Assembly (NCBI GenBank): GCA_023415715.1
Contig: JAEZJP010000025.1
Span: 1 to 12,480, forward strand
Direction of reading: 5' to 3'
Source of the DNA: Bacillota bacterium
GTDB lineage: Bacteria; Bacillota; Clostridia; Christensenellales; Aristaeellaceae
DNA length: 12,480 nt
Part shown: positions 1 through 6,035 of the stretch, piece by piece
How positions within the stretch are numbered: the stretch's first letter is position 1
Layout of the letters: each line of letters opens with the position of its first letter
Notes under the pieces: generated by a model
Databases searched by the model: none
Seen by the model: only the letters and a program-made list of their open reading frames with translations
Told to the model about the DNA's origin: nothing
Made by a program: the position numbers and the translations under genes

Positions 1-126
1 CCACTATAATGCTCTTGTTGTAGTTGTTTCATTGCAGTTACATTTTACAACAAAAATCACGCCCCTGCTTTGCTGGGACGTGATTTTTTTCCCTCGCTGC
101 CCTACACTTCTTTTGAGACAGCCCCT
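1..126 (-). mobile_element. Probable terminus of an insertion sequence (partial, runs off the left edge)
   Basis: Read on the minus strand, positions 126-112 give GGGGCTGTCTCAAAA, a sequence that resembles from memory the terminal inverted repeats of several Firmicute IS families. Inside it, toward position 1, are a strong bidirectional hairpin (52-90) and then an ATG at 32 on the minus strand opening a frame (MKQLQQEHYS) that runs off the window without a stop. Hairpins just inside IS ends that block read-through into the transposase are common. The other end, the transposase and any target duplication are outside the window, so the family cannot be named. The tiny frame has no clear ribosome binding site and may not be the transposase. 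Confidence 0.35.
52..90. terminator. Bidirectional rho-independent terminator
   Basis: AAAAATCACG (52-61) pairs perfectly with CGTGATTTTT (79-88), and a GC-rich inner stem continues around CCC/GGG. It is followed by a T-run on the plus strand (84-90) and a T-run on the minus strand. It lies downstream of the last gene of the minus-strand operon (stop at 143), so it would end that transcript. It may belong to the putative IS rather than to the operon. Confidence 0.75.
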
Positions 127-142
127 TATTAAGTGAGAGATA

Positions 143-1021
143 TTACATCATCGGCATACTGCTGCTGCTGCTGTTGTTGTTTTGCTGCTGCATGTTATTC
201 ATCATGCCCATCATGTCATCCATCATGTTCATCATGTCGTCCATCATGCCGTTCATGTTGCTCGAACCATTCATGCCGTTCATGCTGCTTGAATTGTTCA
301 TACCGTTCATGTTGTTTACACTGCTCATCATGTTCATCATGGTATCCATCTTCGACATCATTTCATTCATCATGGAATCCATACTGCCCGAGCCGTTCAT
401 GTTGTTTGAGCTGCTCATTGTATTCATCATGGTATCCATTTTGGACATCATATCGTCCATCATGCTATTCATGCTGTCCATGCCGCTTTGCTGCATTTGC
501 ATGTTTCCGCTCATGCCGCTGCCCATTTGCTGCTGGAGCCTGGTAAGCTGCTGCTGCATCCCATAAATTTGCTGCTGATAGTAATCGTTTTGAGCACCGT
601 TCCCGTACATCGCTCCTTGCATTTGCACGTTCCCCATGGGCATATTGATGTTCATGCCGCCCTGGGCCTGCATATCCTGGTGGCCATTACCGGTGAAGGC
701 TTGCTGGGAAGTGTTGTTTTTTGAATACATGAATCCCATGAAGATGACGCTTACCAGCAGGCCGGCCAGGGAAAACGCCGCAAGGTTAAGCCAACCGTTT
801 CTTTTCATGAAGGAACCTCCATTCTGACTACTTAATGATCCCGCCGCCCCGGCGGGAGATGAAATGGGTATTCCGGGTTTCTTTTTTACCGTGTCTTCTT
901 TTGCGGATATCTTACCCATGAGGAAACTGATAAACCTCCAAATGGCAAGCCCGATACCCACGGCCAGGAGGATCAACAGCACCAGCATATAGATCTGGCT
1001 GATGGAGCCCAAAGCATTCAC
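143..1021 (-). CDS. Membrane-anchored protein with a methionine-rich extracytoplasmic tail
   Basis: 292 residues from a GTG start preceded by AGAAGGGA, 15 nt after the upstream gene. A first membrane helix (about 10-33) is followed by a Lys-rich, probably cytoplasmic linker (34-75), a second helix (about 78-98), and a 192-residue tail with about 50 Met plus Asn, Ser, Gln, Asp and Gly. The tail has only one His and no Cys. Met pairs and triplets (MMDDMM, MMNEMMSKM) recur, and residues of about 30 are repeated in tandem. The positive-inside rule puts the tail outside the cell. Met thioethers bind Cu(I) and Ag(I) in known proteins such as CusB/CusF and Ctr1, so Cu(I) capture is the inferred role, supported by the CsoR-type operator ahead of the operon. 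I do not recognise a named family. A strong internal start at codon 72 could give a shorter 221-residue form. Confidence 0.8.
   Translation of the reverse strand: MNALGSISQIYMLVLLILLAVGIGLAIWRFISFLMGKISAKEDTVKKKPGIPISSPAGAAGSLSSQNGGSFMKRNGWLNLAAFSLAGLLVSVIFMGFMYSKNNTSQQAFTGNGHQDMQAQGGMNINMPMGNVQMQGAMYGNGAQNDYYQQQIYGMQQQLTRLQQQMGSGMSGNMQMQQSGMDSMNSMMDDMMSKMDTMMNTMSSSNNMNGSGSMDSMMNEMMSKMDTMMNMMSSVNNMNGMNNSSSMNGMNGSSNMNGMMDDMMNMMDDMMGMMNNMQQQNNNSSSSSMPMM
305..484 (-). repeat. Two tandem ~90-bp imperfect repeats inside the Met-rich tail
   Basis: On the plus strand GTTCATGTTGTTT starts at 305 and again at 395, a shift of 90 bp. The match continues through TTCATCATGGTATCCAT in each copy (around 333 and 423). 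The encoded units both contain MMSKMDTMMN followed by an NNMNG element. The tail therefore seems to have grown by in-frame duplication. Confidence 0.7.
806..820 (-). promoter_or_regulatory. Strong internal ribosome binding site and ATG within the Met-rich gene
   Basis: Minus-strand GGAGG (816-820) stands 7 nt before an in-frame ATG (806-808), a better translation start than the annotated GTG. The product beginning here (MKRNGWLNLAAF) opens exactly like the two preceding genes: a short basic/aromatic N-terminus followed directly by one helix. Either two forms are made, or two once-separate genes have fused in frame. Confidence 0.55.
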
Positions 1022-1036
1022 GATACAACATCCCTT

Positions 1037-1387
1037 CTATTTGATCCATACAATCGCCAGCACGATGGCGCCTCCCAGGATGAGCGGCAAGAACAGGAAG
1101 ACGGCTGCTGTGGTCAGAAAATTGATTGTACGCTGCGCATTTGACGCGTTTTCATGATGGTTTTGCGCTTCTCCCGCCGCATGATCTTCCGGAACGCTAT
1201 TTGCGAAAAAGTCATAAACGGTTAGGTTTTGCGCATGCATTTCCGTCATCATTTTTCCCATGCTGCTGGTCATCATTTGTGATTTGGGCTCCTCGGGGCC
1301 CAGCCATAAAAACATCAGCGTGATCAGGGTGAAGCCCATGAACCCGAGAGCGAGCCGCCAGAAATTCAGCTTTTTCCTGTCGAACAC
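1037..1387 (-). CDS. Two-helix membrane protein with Met/His-rich outer loop
   Basis: 116 residues from a GTG start with GGGGGAC just upstream. It overlaps the end of the preceding gene by 22 nt, so the two are translationally linked. Helix 1 is about residues 9-29 and helix 2 about 88-114. The loop between them carries Met clusters (QMM, MGKMMTEMH) and then a His-containing stretch (EDH, NHH), both usable as copper ligands. Its layout and spacing resemble the preceding 106-residue protein: a GP-E-E/K motif directly after helix 1, then MM pairs, then a second helix with a Pro followed by a Gly/Ala patch. The two are probably old duplicates. No family name can be given. The inferred role is metal binding at the outer membrane face within a CsoR-linked operon. 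Confidence 0.75.
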   Translation of the reverse strand: MFDRKKLNFWRLALGFMGFTLITLMFLWLGPEEPKSQMMTSSMGKMMTEMHAQNLTVYDFFANSVPEDHAAGEAQNHHENASNAQRTINFLTTAAVFLFLPLILGGAIVLAIVWIK

Positions 1388-1686
1388 TTCTTGTCCCCCT
1401 TATTGTTAAGCCGTAGGGCGACGCCTACAGAAATACCGGCCAGTACCATGGGAGCGGTTAGCAGAACTGAAATGGTGATGACTTTTTGGAGTGCCGCATC
1501 ATGCCCGATGCCCATGGCCAAACCCATGATGGAAGTATCCACCGCGCTCATCATGCTTTCCATAAACCGCATGACTTCACTTTCAGTGGGGCCGGGTTTG
1601 AAAATGGAGATCAGAACGCCTGACGCAAGAAAGAAGAAAAACGTAGCCATCATGAAGACGAGGCTTTTCAGCCAGGATTTTTGCAT
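1366..1686 (-). CDS. Two-helix membrane protein with Met-rich outer loop
   Basis: 106 residues, ATG start 10 nt after the cytochrome b-like gene, with GGGGTG about 11 nt upstream. Helix 1 is about residues 7-28 and helix 2 about 69-92. The loop contains MRFMESMM and MGLAMGIGH, so six Met and one His lie near the outer membrane face. The C-terminus is basic (NNKGDKKC), consistent with a cytoplasmic end, and holds a single Cys. It appears paralogous to the next gene (1037-1387), with which it overlaps. I do not recognise a characterised family. A role in Cu(I) binding or in assembling a membrane complex with the adjacent cytochrome b-like protein is inferred from context only. Confidence 0.75.
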   Translation of the reverse strand: MQKSWLKSLVFMMATFFFFLASGVLISIFKPGPTESEVMRFMESMMSAVDTSIMGLAMGIGHDAALQKVITISVLLTAPMVLAGISVGVALRLNNKGDKKCSTGKS

Positions 1687-1696
1687 TGCGTTCTTT

Positions 1697-2179
1697 TCAC
1701 CCCGCTCCCTGCTCCGCTTTCATTGACTTTGCCCGGTTCGTTATAAGCGCGTGGCTCTTTATGTATATGTGCCAAATCACGCTGGCCAAAGTGAGGTAGG
1801 AGACGTATTCGTGAAACATAAGTGCTATGGCCGCAGTCTCTATTTCAAGCTCGGAGCATGCCCAGACGATCGCCCCGGTGATGATGAGGATCAGGGCCGT
1901 GATAAAGGTGAACAACTGATATCCGCTGCGCCCAAAGATGAACCAGGGGAGCTTTTGCGTTTTCTTCCTGACGGTTCTGACTATTTCGAATGCGATGGAC
2001 AGGAATGTAAGCAATACGAATACTGCCGCCATTGTTCTGTGAATGTCGATTGCCAGCGCATAATCGTAGTTCAAGAGCCAGCCGTACTTTGCACCCATCA
2101 TGGAAAAGCCGCTTAGCGCAAGAAGCGACCAAACTATTGCCCAAAGCCAGTGCATGATAAAATCGAATCGCTTGTGCAT
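1697..2179 (-). CDS. Four-helix cytochrome b561-like membrane protein
   Basis: 160 residues from ATG at 2179. The open frame extends to a TTG at 2224, but the ATG has GGGGATCAAGG upstream and begins the family-typical MHKRFDFIMHW. Four helices are visible (about 7-27, 46-67, 88-107, 122-142). Candidate heme-ligating His are H10 (in the HW of helix 1), H47 (helix 2, IHRT), H123 and H137 (helix 4, with H143 beyond), as in the cytochrome b561 / formate dehydrogenase gamma-subunit fold. No dehydrogenase or hydrogenase partner is nearby. The genes on both sides encode Met-rich membrane proteins, so a metalloreductase role (for example Cu(II) to Cu(I) at the outer face) is a reasonable inference. 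A degenerate DUF4405-type membrane protein is the alternative. The 89-nt gap upstream has no obvious gene. Confidence 0.75.
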   Translation of the reverse strand: MHKRFDFIMHWLWAIVWSLLALSGFSMMGAKYGWLLNYDYALAIDIHRTMAAVFVLLTFLSIAFEIVRTVRKKTQKLPWFIFGRSGYQLFTFITALILIITGAIVWACSELEIETAAIALMFHEYVSYLTLASVIWHIYIKSHALITNRAKSMKAEQGAG

Positions 2180-2268
2180 CTTCCTTGATCCCCGCTTTTC
2201 ATGATTTTTTATGAACGGCTGCAAGGGCAGCTTGTCCGCTCTGCGCCAAGCGGCGGTTTAGGTTACTG

Positions 2269-2727
2269 TCACTCAGCCTTTTCTACCTTTGTTCCGCAGG
2301 CTGGGCAAAACTTGGCATCGCCCGGAATTTTGGCGTTGCAGTTTATGCAGGTGGCGGTGTTTGATACCGTGCCGCTTGCAACAATAGGAACACCATTACT
2401 AACGTGCTTTGTGATCAGCTGATACAGGTATACGGCCAGGCCAACTACCAGGCCCAGGATGGACAATGCCAGAAGGATATGGAACAGGGTGGAGAGCAGG
2501 CCTCCAAAATTGATACCGCCCTGGCCCGAGTAATAACCGCCCATCATGCCGGTGCCTTCGCCATAGCCGCCCATCATACCGTAGTTATCGCCCATGCGGC
2601 CGTAGCCGTACATTCCGAAGCCCGCAGGCCCGCCAAACAGGTAGACGACAAGACCGATCAAGAGCGTGACAAGAACGATGATGCCAATTGCTCTGAGTAC
2701 CGGATCATTTTTGAATGAATTAGGCAT
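2269..2727 (-). CDS. Gly/Met/Tyr-rich membrane protein with C-terminal zinc ribbon
   Basis: 152 residues from an ATG with GGAGGG 8 nt upstream. Helix 1 is about residues 12-31. A low-complexity loop (32-72) repeats MMGGY and related units. A second long helix covers about 76-104, and a soluble tail ends in a four-Cys zinc ribbon (C127, C130, C141, C144; CINC and CPACG knuckles) of the zinc-ribbon/DZANK type. The ribbon should be cytoplasmic, with the Gly/Met/Tyr loop outside. Such ribbons usually serve protein contacts rather than catalysis. Met-rich loops of this sort often accompany copper genes, and the location between other Met-rich membrane proteins fits that. Exact function unknown. 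Confidence 0.8.
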   Translation of the reverse strand: MPNSFKNDPVLRAIGIIVLVTLLIGLVVYLFGGPAGFGMYGYGRMGDNYGMMGGYGEGTGMMGGYYSGQGGINFGGLLSTLFHILLALSILGLVVGLAVYLYQLITKHVSNGVPIVASGTVSNTATCINCNAKIPGDAKFCPACGTKVEKAE

Positions 2728-2765
2728 AAAACTTTCCCTCCGTTTTTATATTTGGGTAATCCTTT

Positions 2766-2785
2766 GCGTGAACCATTCTTCACGC
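2766..2785. other. Short intercistronic hairpin
   Basis: GCGTGAA (2766-2772) and TTCACGC (2779-2785) form a perfect 7-bp stem with a 6-nt loop in the 88-nt gap between the 33-codon gene and the zinc-ribbon gene. On the transcribed (minus) strand it is followed by AAAGG, not a T-run, so it is not a terminator. An mRNA processing or stability element is possible. Confidence 0.35.
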
Positions 2786-2815
2786 TTGTTGAAACGGCTT
2801 GCCGGATAGATGCTC

Positions 2816-2917
2816 CTAACCGGGTAACCATCTAAGCAGCAGACCAAGCCCGATGAACCCAAGGAACACGATTGCCACAGCTTTTAGGAATGGACGCTTC
2901 TGAATATCGCTCCACAT
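2816..2917 (-). CDS. 33-residue single-helix membrane peptide
   Basis: A very short frame that is nevertheless well supported. AGGAGGTGA, an almost perfect anti-16S match, stands 8 nt before ATG 2917, and the frame ends at TAG 2816-2818. The peptide opens MWSDIQKRPF, continues as one hydrophobic helix (about residues 11-28, with FLGFIGLGLLL) and ends RWLPG. It sits 43 nt after the 371-aa gene in the same operon. Small single-span peptides of this kind often act as subunits or regulators of larger membrane complexes, as with KdpF-, CydX- or MgtS-like peptides. No sequence family is recognised, and it has no Cys, His or Met cluster that would bind metal itself. Confidence 0.7.
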   Translation of the reverse strand: MWSDIQKRPFLKAVAIVFLGFIGLGLLLRWLPG

Positions 2918-2960
2918 TGGTCTCACCTCCTCTCCGCTCATTCGTCCAATCCTCGATTCT

Positions 2961-4076
2961 TCAGCTTGCCTTGTCCGGTTTGACGTCTGTCATTTCCGCC
3001 CGGGCTCTGGATTTTGCCAAATTAAGCAGGAAGCCGATCATACCCAGCAGGAAAAATGCGCCGAAGACGAAGGGCAATATATTTGCCATGGCATCGAAAT
3101 TGATGCTGTTTAGCAGGCCGGCGCCAATTGGGGCCGCTGTATAATCCGCAGGCTGGGATGCTGCAGGCACCATTACACCGGTGGTTTCGGCAATGGGGCT
3201 CATGTAGCTTTGTGAAAGCGTGGCGTAATTCTCCGCCTGGCTTGAAAAATCGCTCTCCAGCATGCTTGCCGATGCCAACCCATCCGCAAGGTCCAATACA
3301 CTCTGGTGCAGACTTAACATCCTTTCATTGTCATAGGCAAGGCCGTCCTCTGAAATGTAGGGGTTCAAGGTGACAAGATCCACGGCGTCGCCTAAGTAAG
3401 TGAGCGCTTTGTCAAGCTTTGCCTTGTTTCTAACCGCCTGGTCATATTGGCCGGCATAATATTGGGCGGGATTTTGAAGGTTTTGGCCGGCAGACGCTTC
3501 CTGGCTTAAAAGCTCATCGTGCAATTGCTTCAGCATGGCTGTTCCCACGGCAATCCTGTACATGCCGGAATGGAGCTTCGCCATCTTGTCCGCGTCGTAT
3601 TTCAAGCCCATGTCTTTCATGGATACCGTCCCTGCGGCATCGCTTCCCTGATCGTTTATTGCAGAGGCATCTTCCGTTGCTGTATCACCTTTATCGGCAG
3701 CGCCTGAGGCGTTAGGCTCCATAGTCAGGTACTGCATTGTGCCATTCAGCTTGGTTATAATCCCATCCAGCGTTTCCCGGTTTCTGCGAATGGCACTTGC
3801 CTGGTTCATTGCCGGCGCGCTATAGGCGGAAGCCATGGTATCGGCATTCATTTGCTGCTCTGATGCTTGTGCGTTTTGCGTATCTTTTGTTTGTTCCATC
3901 GTGCTTGCGGCGGTCTGTTCTGCGGCCCCTGTCATAGATCCGCCCTCGCCTTGACCCATTGCGGTATGCCCTTCATTCACAAAAAAGGTTTTGTACCCGA
4001 TGGCAAATACGACCAGAACGATCATAAACACGATCACCATCATCATGGCATTAAAAAACCGCTTGACATTGCTCAT
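2961..4076 (-). CDS. Large bitopic membrane protein, first gene of the CsoR-type operon
   Basis: 371 residues from ATG 4076, with AGGAGG 11 nt upstream. The open frame continues to 4154, but that would place the start upstream of the operator and promoter, so 4076 is preferred. Helix 1 is about residues 10-28 (FNAMMMVIVFMIV). About 300 extracytoplasmic residues follow: first a low-complexity, Met/Gln/Ala-rich segment (40-95), then a helical, probably coiled region (95-290) with Met- and His-containing stretches (KMAKLHSGMY, MLKQLHDELL, RMLSLHQSV). A second helix (about 331-353) ends in a basic tail. No enzyme motif is visible and I do not recognise the family. Its position directly behind a CsoR-like operator and ahead of Met-rich genes suggests an envelope scaffold or copper-binding partner. 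Confidence 0.8.
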   Translation of the reverse strand: MSNVKRFFNAMMMVIVFMIVLVVFAIGYKTFFVNEGHTAMGQGEGGSMTGAAEQTAASTMEQTKDTQNAQASEQQMNADTMASAYSAPAMNQASAIRRNRETLDGIITKLNGTMQYLTMEPNASGAADKGDTATEDASAINDQGSDAAGTVSMKDMGLKYDADKMAKLHSGMYRIAVGTAMLKQLHDELLSQEASAGQNLQNPAQYYAGQYDQAVRNKAKLDKALTYLGDAVDLVTLNPYISEDGLAYDNERMLSLHQSVLDLADGLASASMLESDFSSQAENYATLSQSYMSPIAETTGVMVPAASQPADYTAAPIGAGLLNSINFDAMANILPFVFGAFFLLGMIGFLLNLAKSRARAEMTDVKPDKAS

Positions 4077-4109
4077 TGATCCTGCGCCCTCCTGCCTTTC
4101 TTGAAAAAT

Positions 4110-4130
4110 ACTATACCATGGTAGGGTATA
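4110..4130 (-). promoter_or_regulatory. CsoR-like operator overlapping an extended -10 promoter
   Basis: On the minus strand 4129-4113 reads ATACCCTACCATGGTAT, with 6+5+6 spacing identical to the site before csoR (ATACCC-n5-GGGTAT). It is flanked by one more matching base pair (TATACC/GGTATA over 4112-4130). It overlaps TGG-TATAGT (4118-4110), an extended -10 element, so a bound repressor would block the polymerase. The second half site (TGGTAT) is weaker than consensus. No good -35 was found, as often holds for extended -10 promoters. Confidence 0.6.
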
Positions 4131-4154
4131 TGGAGAATAAAAAAATAATAACAT

Positions 4155-4319
4155 GGCTGATGATGACCGCTCCCTGGGGGTACCCCTAAGTTACCCCGGT
4201 CGTCCATCCACGAAAAGAATATAGAATCATCATGAAGGTTTGATGGAGATTTTCATAAACCGACAACTTTTTTTATTTTTCTTCCGGATTGCTTCCGTTG
4301 CTCGTCCGATTCCGTAGAC
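4155..4319. other. Intergenic region between the two copper operons
   Basis: 165 bases with no gene seen. They contain the palindrome GGGGTACCCC (4177-4186) and a further TTACCCC (4191-4197), which resemble extra G/C-tract half sites for a CsoR/RcnR-type regulator, and an AT-rich stretch. No convincing terminator was found after the ATPase-like gene, so read-through into the second operon is possible. Confidence 0.4.
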
Positions 4320-5651
4320 TTACGCACAAGGCTTGAATCTTTTCAGCCTCAGCGTGTTTGCAATAACCGACACGAAACTTAAGGCTACGGCCCCAGCCGC
4401 GAGAACAGGGTTCATAAGCGGTCCGCCGGTAAGATGCATCAGGCCTGCCGCTACCGGAATACCGATCACATGATATCCAAATGCCCAGAACAGGTTTTCC
4501 TTTACGTTTTGCATCGTGCTCCTGCATAACCTTAAGGCTGCGGGCACGTCCATAAGGTCGCCGCGCGTAAGTACAATGTCCGCAAACTCATTCGAGGCAT
4601 CTGGCCCAGAGCCGATGGCGATGAGGACGTCGGGTTGCAAAAGAGCATCACCGGCGTCAAAACCATTCACCACCATGGTTACTTTTTTCCCTCCGGCCTG
4701 CAGCTTTTTGATTTCGCCGGGCCAATCCTGCCTGGGCACCCCGTCCATCACCTTTAAAATGCGTGCCTGCCGTGCGGCTTCTTGTGCGCAATTTAAGTCA
4801 TCGCCTGTTATCAAAACTGCTTCTATGCCCATGGATGAAAGCTGTTGCACGGCTGATGCGCAATTTTGGGAAAATGTATCTGTACCCGATTTTCCAAAGA
4901 CAACAATATCCACCTTGTGGGCCGTTTCAAATGCTTCCTGGTTATTTATCAGTATGCTGTTCTTAACGCCCTTTCTGGCTCCGGCTTTCAGCGAAGCCGG
5001 CATGGCAAGGGAAACGGCGCCGGGGCACGCAATAAGCAGTATGGAGAGGAAGACGGTCAGCGTAAACGTAAGTGCCTGGCCTACCAAAACCCATGCGCCA
5101 ACGGCAAGAACGGCAAAAACAAGCAGGATGGGGATGAAATATCCCGAAACAACATCCGAAAGCCGGGCGGCTCGCGCCTTTCCGGCCCTGCCCAAAGAAG
5201 GTGATTCCATCCATTGACCCAGCAGCGCCAGGGTAATGATTGCGCCGGCCGTTACAAAATACAGCTCGTCCGATGCGGCGAAGTTTCCGGTGTAAATCTG
5301 ATAGGTGGAGTACAGGCTGTATGCAATGGAGGCCGTTACACCGATGGCGATCAGCGAATCCATGTTGGGCGTCCGCTTAAAGAACGCTTTAAAACCTTTG
5401 AAGAAGAATGTACAGCCCAGAACGAGAATCGGCAATGTCAAGGCTATTTGGGCCAGCGCGTTGGATAACGGATACTGCATCGGCTCAAGAATGCGGGGAT
5501 AGGGTACGGATATCCACCAGAGCATGGGAACGATCGCCAGGTACAAAAGCGGCAGGCAAAATACTGCCGAAAGGATAAACCTTGCCAACAGGAAAAGGCG
5601 CTTTCTTTTTTGGCTCTTTATATTGCTTTTGTTTTCGTCTTTCTTTTTCAT
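4320..5651 (-). CDS. Degenerate P1B-type (copper) ATPase lacking A and N domains: pseudoenzyme
   Basis: 443 residues from ATG 5651 (AAAGG 9 nt upstream), 26 nt after csoR. Functional CopA proteins have about 700-800 residues. The fold is clear: an early helix pair (about 20-45, 64-90), NMDSLIAIG (96-104), helices ahead of the core, and CPG (209-211) in place of CPC. Then come GKSGT (253-257) in place of DKTGT, ITGDD (281-285) in place of LTGDN, and VNGFDA (328-333) in place of GDGIND. The last two helices carry YH (393-394) for YN and VALSF (422-426) for MALSS. The heavy-metal-binding N-terminus, the actuator domain (after about 165) and the nucleotide-binding domain (after about 260) are absent, with the joins in frame. 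The catalytic Asp is Gly, so ATP-driven transport is not expected. The intact frame and the csoR linkage argue for a retained non-catalytic role, such as a membrane sensor, scaffold or copper-delivery dock. A young pseudogene is less likely. Confidence 0.85.
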   Translation of the reverse strand: MKKKDENKSNIKSQKRKRLFLLARFILSAVFCLPLLYLAIVPMLWWISVPYPRILEPMQYPLSNALAQIALTLPILVLGCTFFFKGFKAFFKRTPNMDSLIAIGVTASIAYSLYSTYQIYTGNFAASDELYFVTAGAIITLALLGQWMESPSLGRAGKARAARLSDVVSGYFIPILLVFAVLAVGAWVLVGQALTFTLTVFLSILLIACPGAVSLAMPASLKAGARKGVKNSILINNQEAFETAHKVDIVVFGKSGTDTFSQNCASAVQQLSSMGIEAVLITGDDLNCAQEAARQARILKVMDGVPRQDWPGEIKKLQAGGKKVTMVVNGFDAGDALLQPDVLIAIGSGPDASNEFADIVLTRGDLMDVPAALRLCRSTMQNVKENLFWAFGYHVIGIPVAAGLMHLTGGPLMNPVLAAGAVALSFVSVIANTLRLKRFKPCA

Positions 5652-5677
5652 GAAACAACAATGCCTTTCTAAAAAGT

Positions 5678-6004
5678 TTACAGCAGCCTGCCGATGGTAA
5701 CAAGCAGCTCGTCTACAATCTCGTCCTCGCCGCCTCTGATTTTTTCCACCAGGCATCCCTTGATGTGGTTTTCCAAAACAAGTTTGCCTATGGAATTCAA
5801 TGCCGATTGCACCGCCGCGATCTGGGTCAGCACGTCATCACAGTAAACATCCTTCTCAATCATGCCTTTGATGCCGCGAACCTGGCCTTCCACACGGTTC
5901 AGCCTTGCAATAAGGCCGGACTTCAGCTTTTGCTCACGTGCAGTCATCCTTGTGGAACATTCTCCCGTATGGCAACCGGCCATTTCCTTTTTGTTCTCCT
6001 CCAT
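5678..6004 (-). CDS. csoR: CsoR-family copper-sensing repressor
   Basis: 108 residues from ATG 6004 (AGGAGG 8 nt upstream). The frame is open to 6094, but that would overlap the promoter. It is an all-helical DNA-binding protein of the CsoR/RcnR family that releases DNA when Cu(I) binds. The Cu(I) ligand set is complete: C55, H80 and C84, with the same spacing (25 and 4) as C36/H61/C65 of the M. tuberculosis protein, and Tyr before the first Cys (VYCDD). The core motif RLNRVEGQVRGIKGMI is typical. An extra N-terminal C11-H12-x3-C16 is unusual and could add a metal site. The gene has a consensus promoter with an operator at its start point, implying autorepression, and is followed by the ATPase-like gene. 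A persulfide-sensing CstR lacks the His, which favours copper here. Confidence 0.93.
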   Translation of the reverse strand: MEENKKEMAGCHTGECSTRMTAREQKLKSGLIARLNRVEGQVRGIKGMIEKDVYCDDVLTQIAAVQSALNSIGKLVLENHIKGCLVEKIRGGEDEIVDELLVTIGRLL

Positions 6005-6035
6005 ATCCGGCTCCTCCTTGCTCGAAATTGAAAAT

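Noticed and set aside
133..546. Plus-strand open frame encoding a Cys/Ser-rich protein (many CC and SC pairs)
   Set aside because: It is the antisense of the Met-rich tail: the repetitive Met/Asn/Gln/Ser codons read as Cys/Ser on the other strand. It has no ribosome site, and the minus-strand gene is in an operon with clear helices.
2961..4154. Longer version of the 371-aa gene starting at 4154
   Set aside because: It would begin upstream of the CsoR-like operator and -10 element. ATG 4076 has the ribosome site.
4516..5217. Plus-strand 233-codon frame opposite the ATPase-like gene
   Set aside because: The minus strand shows P-type ATPase motifs in order. The plus frame has no recognisable domain or start signals, so the gene is not an artefact of reading the wrong strand.
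4320..5756. Longer version of the ATPase-like gene starting at 5756
   Set aside because: The extension overlaps the csoR coding region and reads as Arg-rich non-family sequence. ATG 5651 has a usable ribosome site after the csoR stop.
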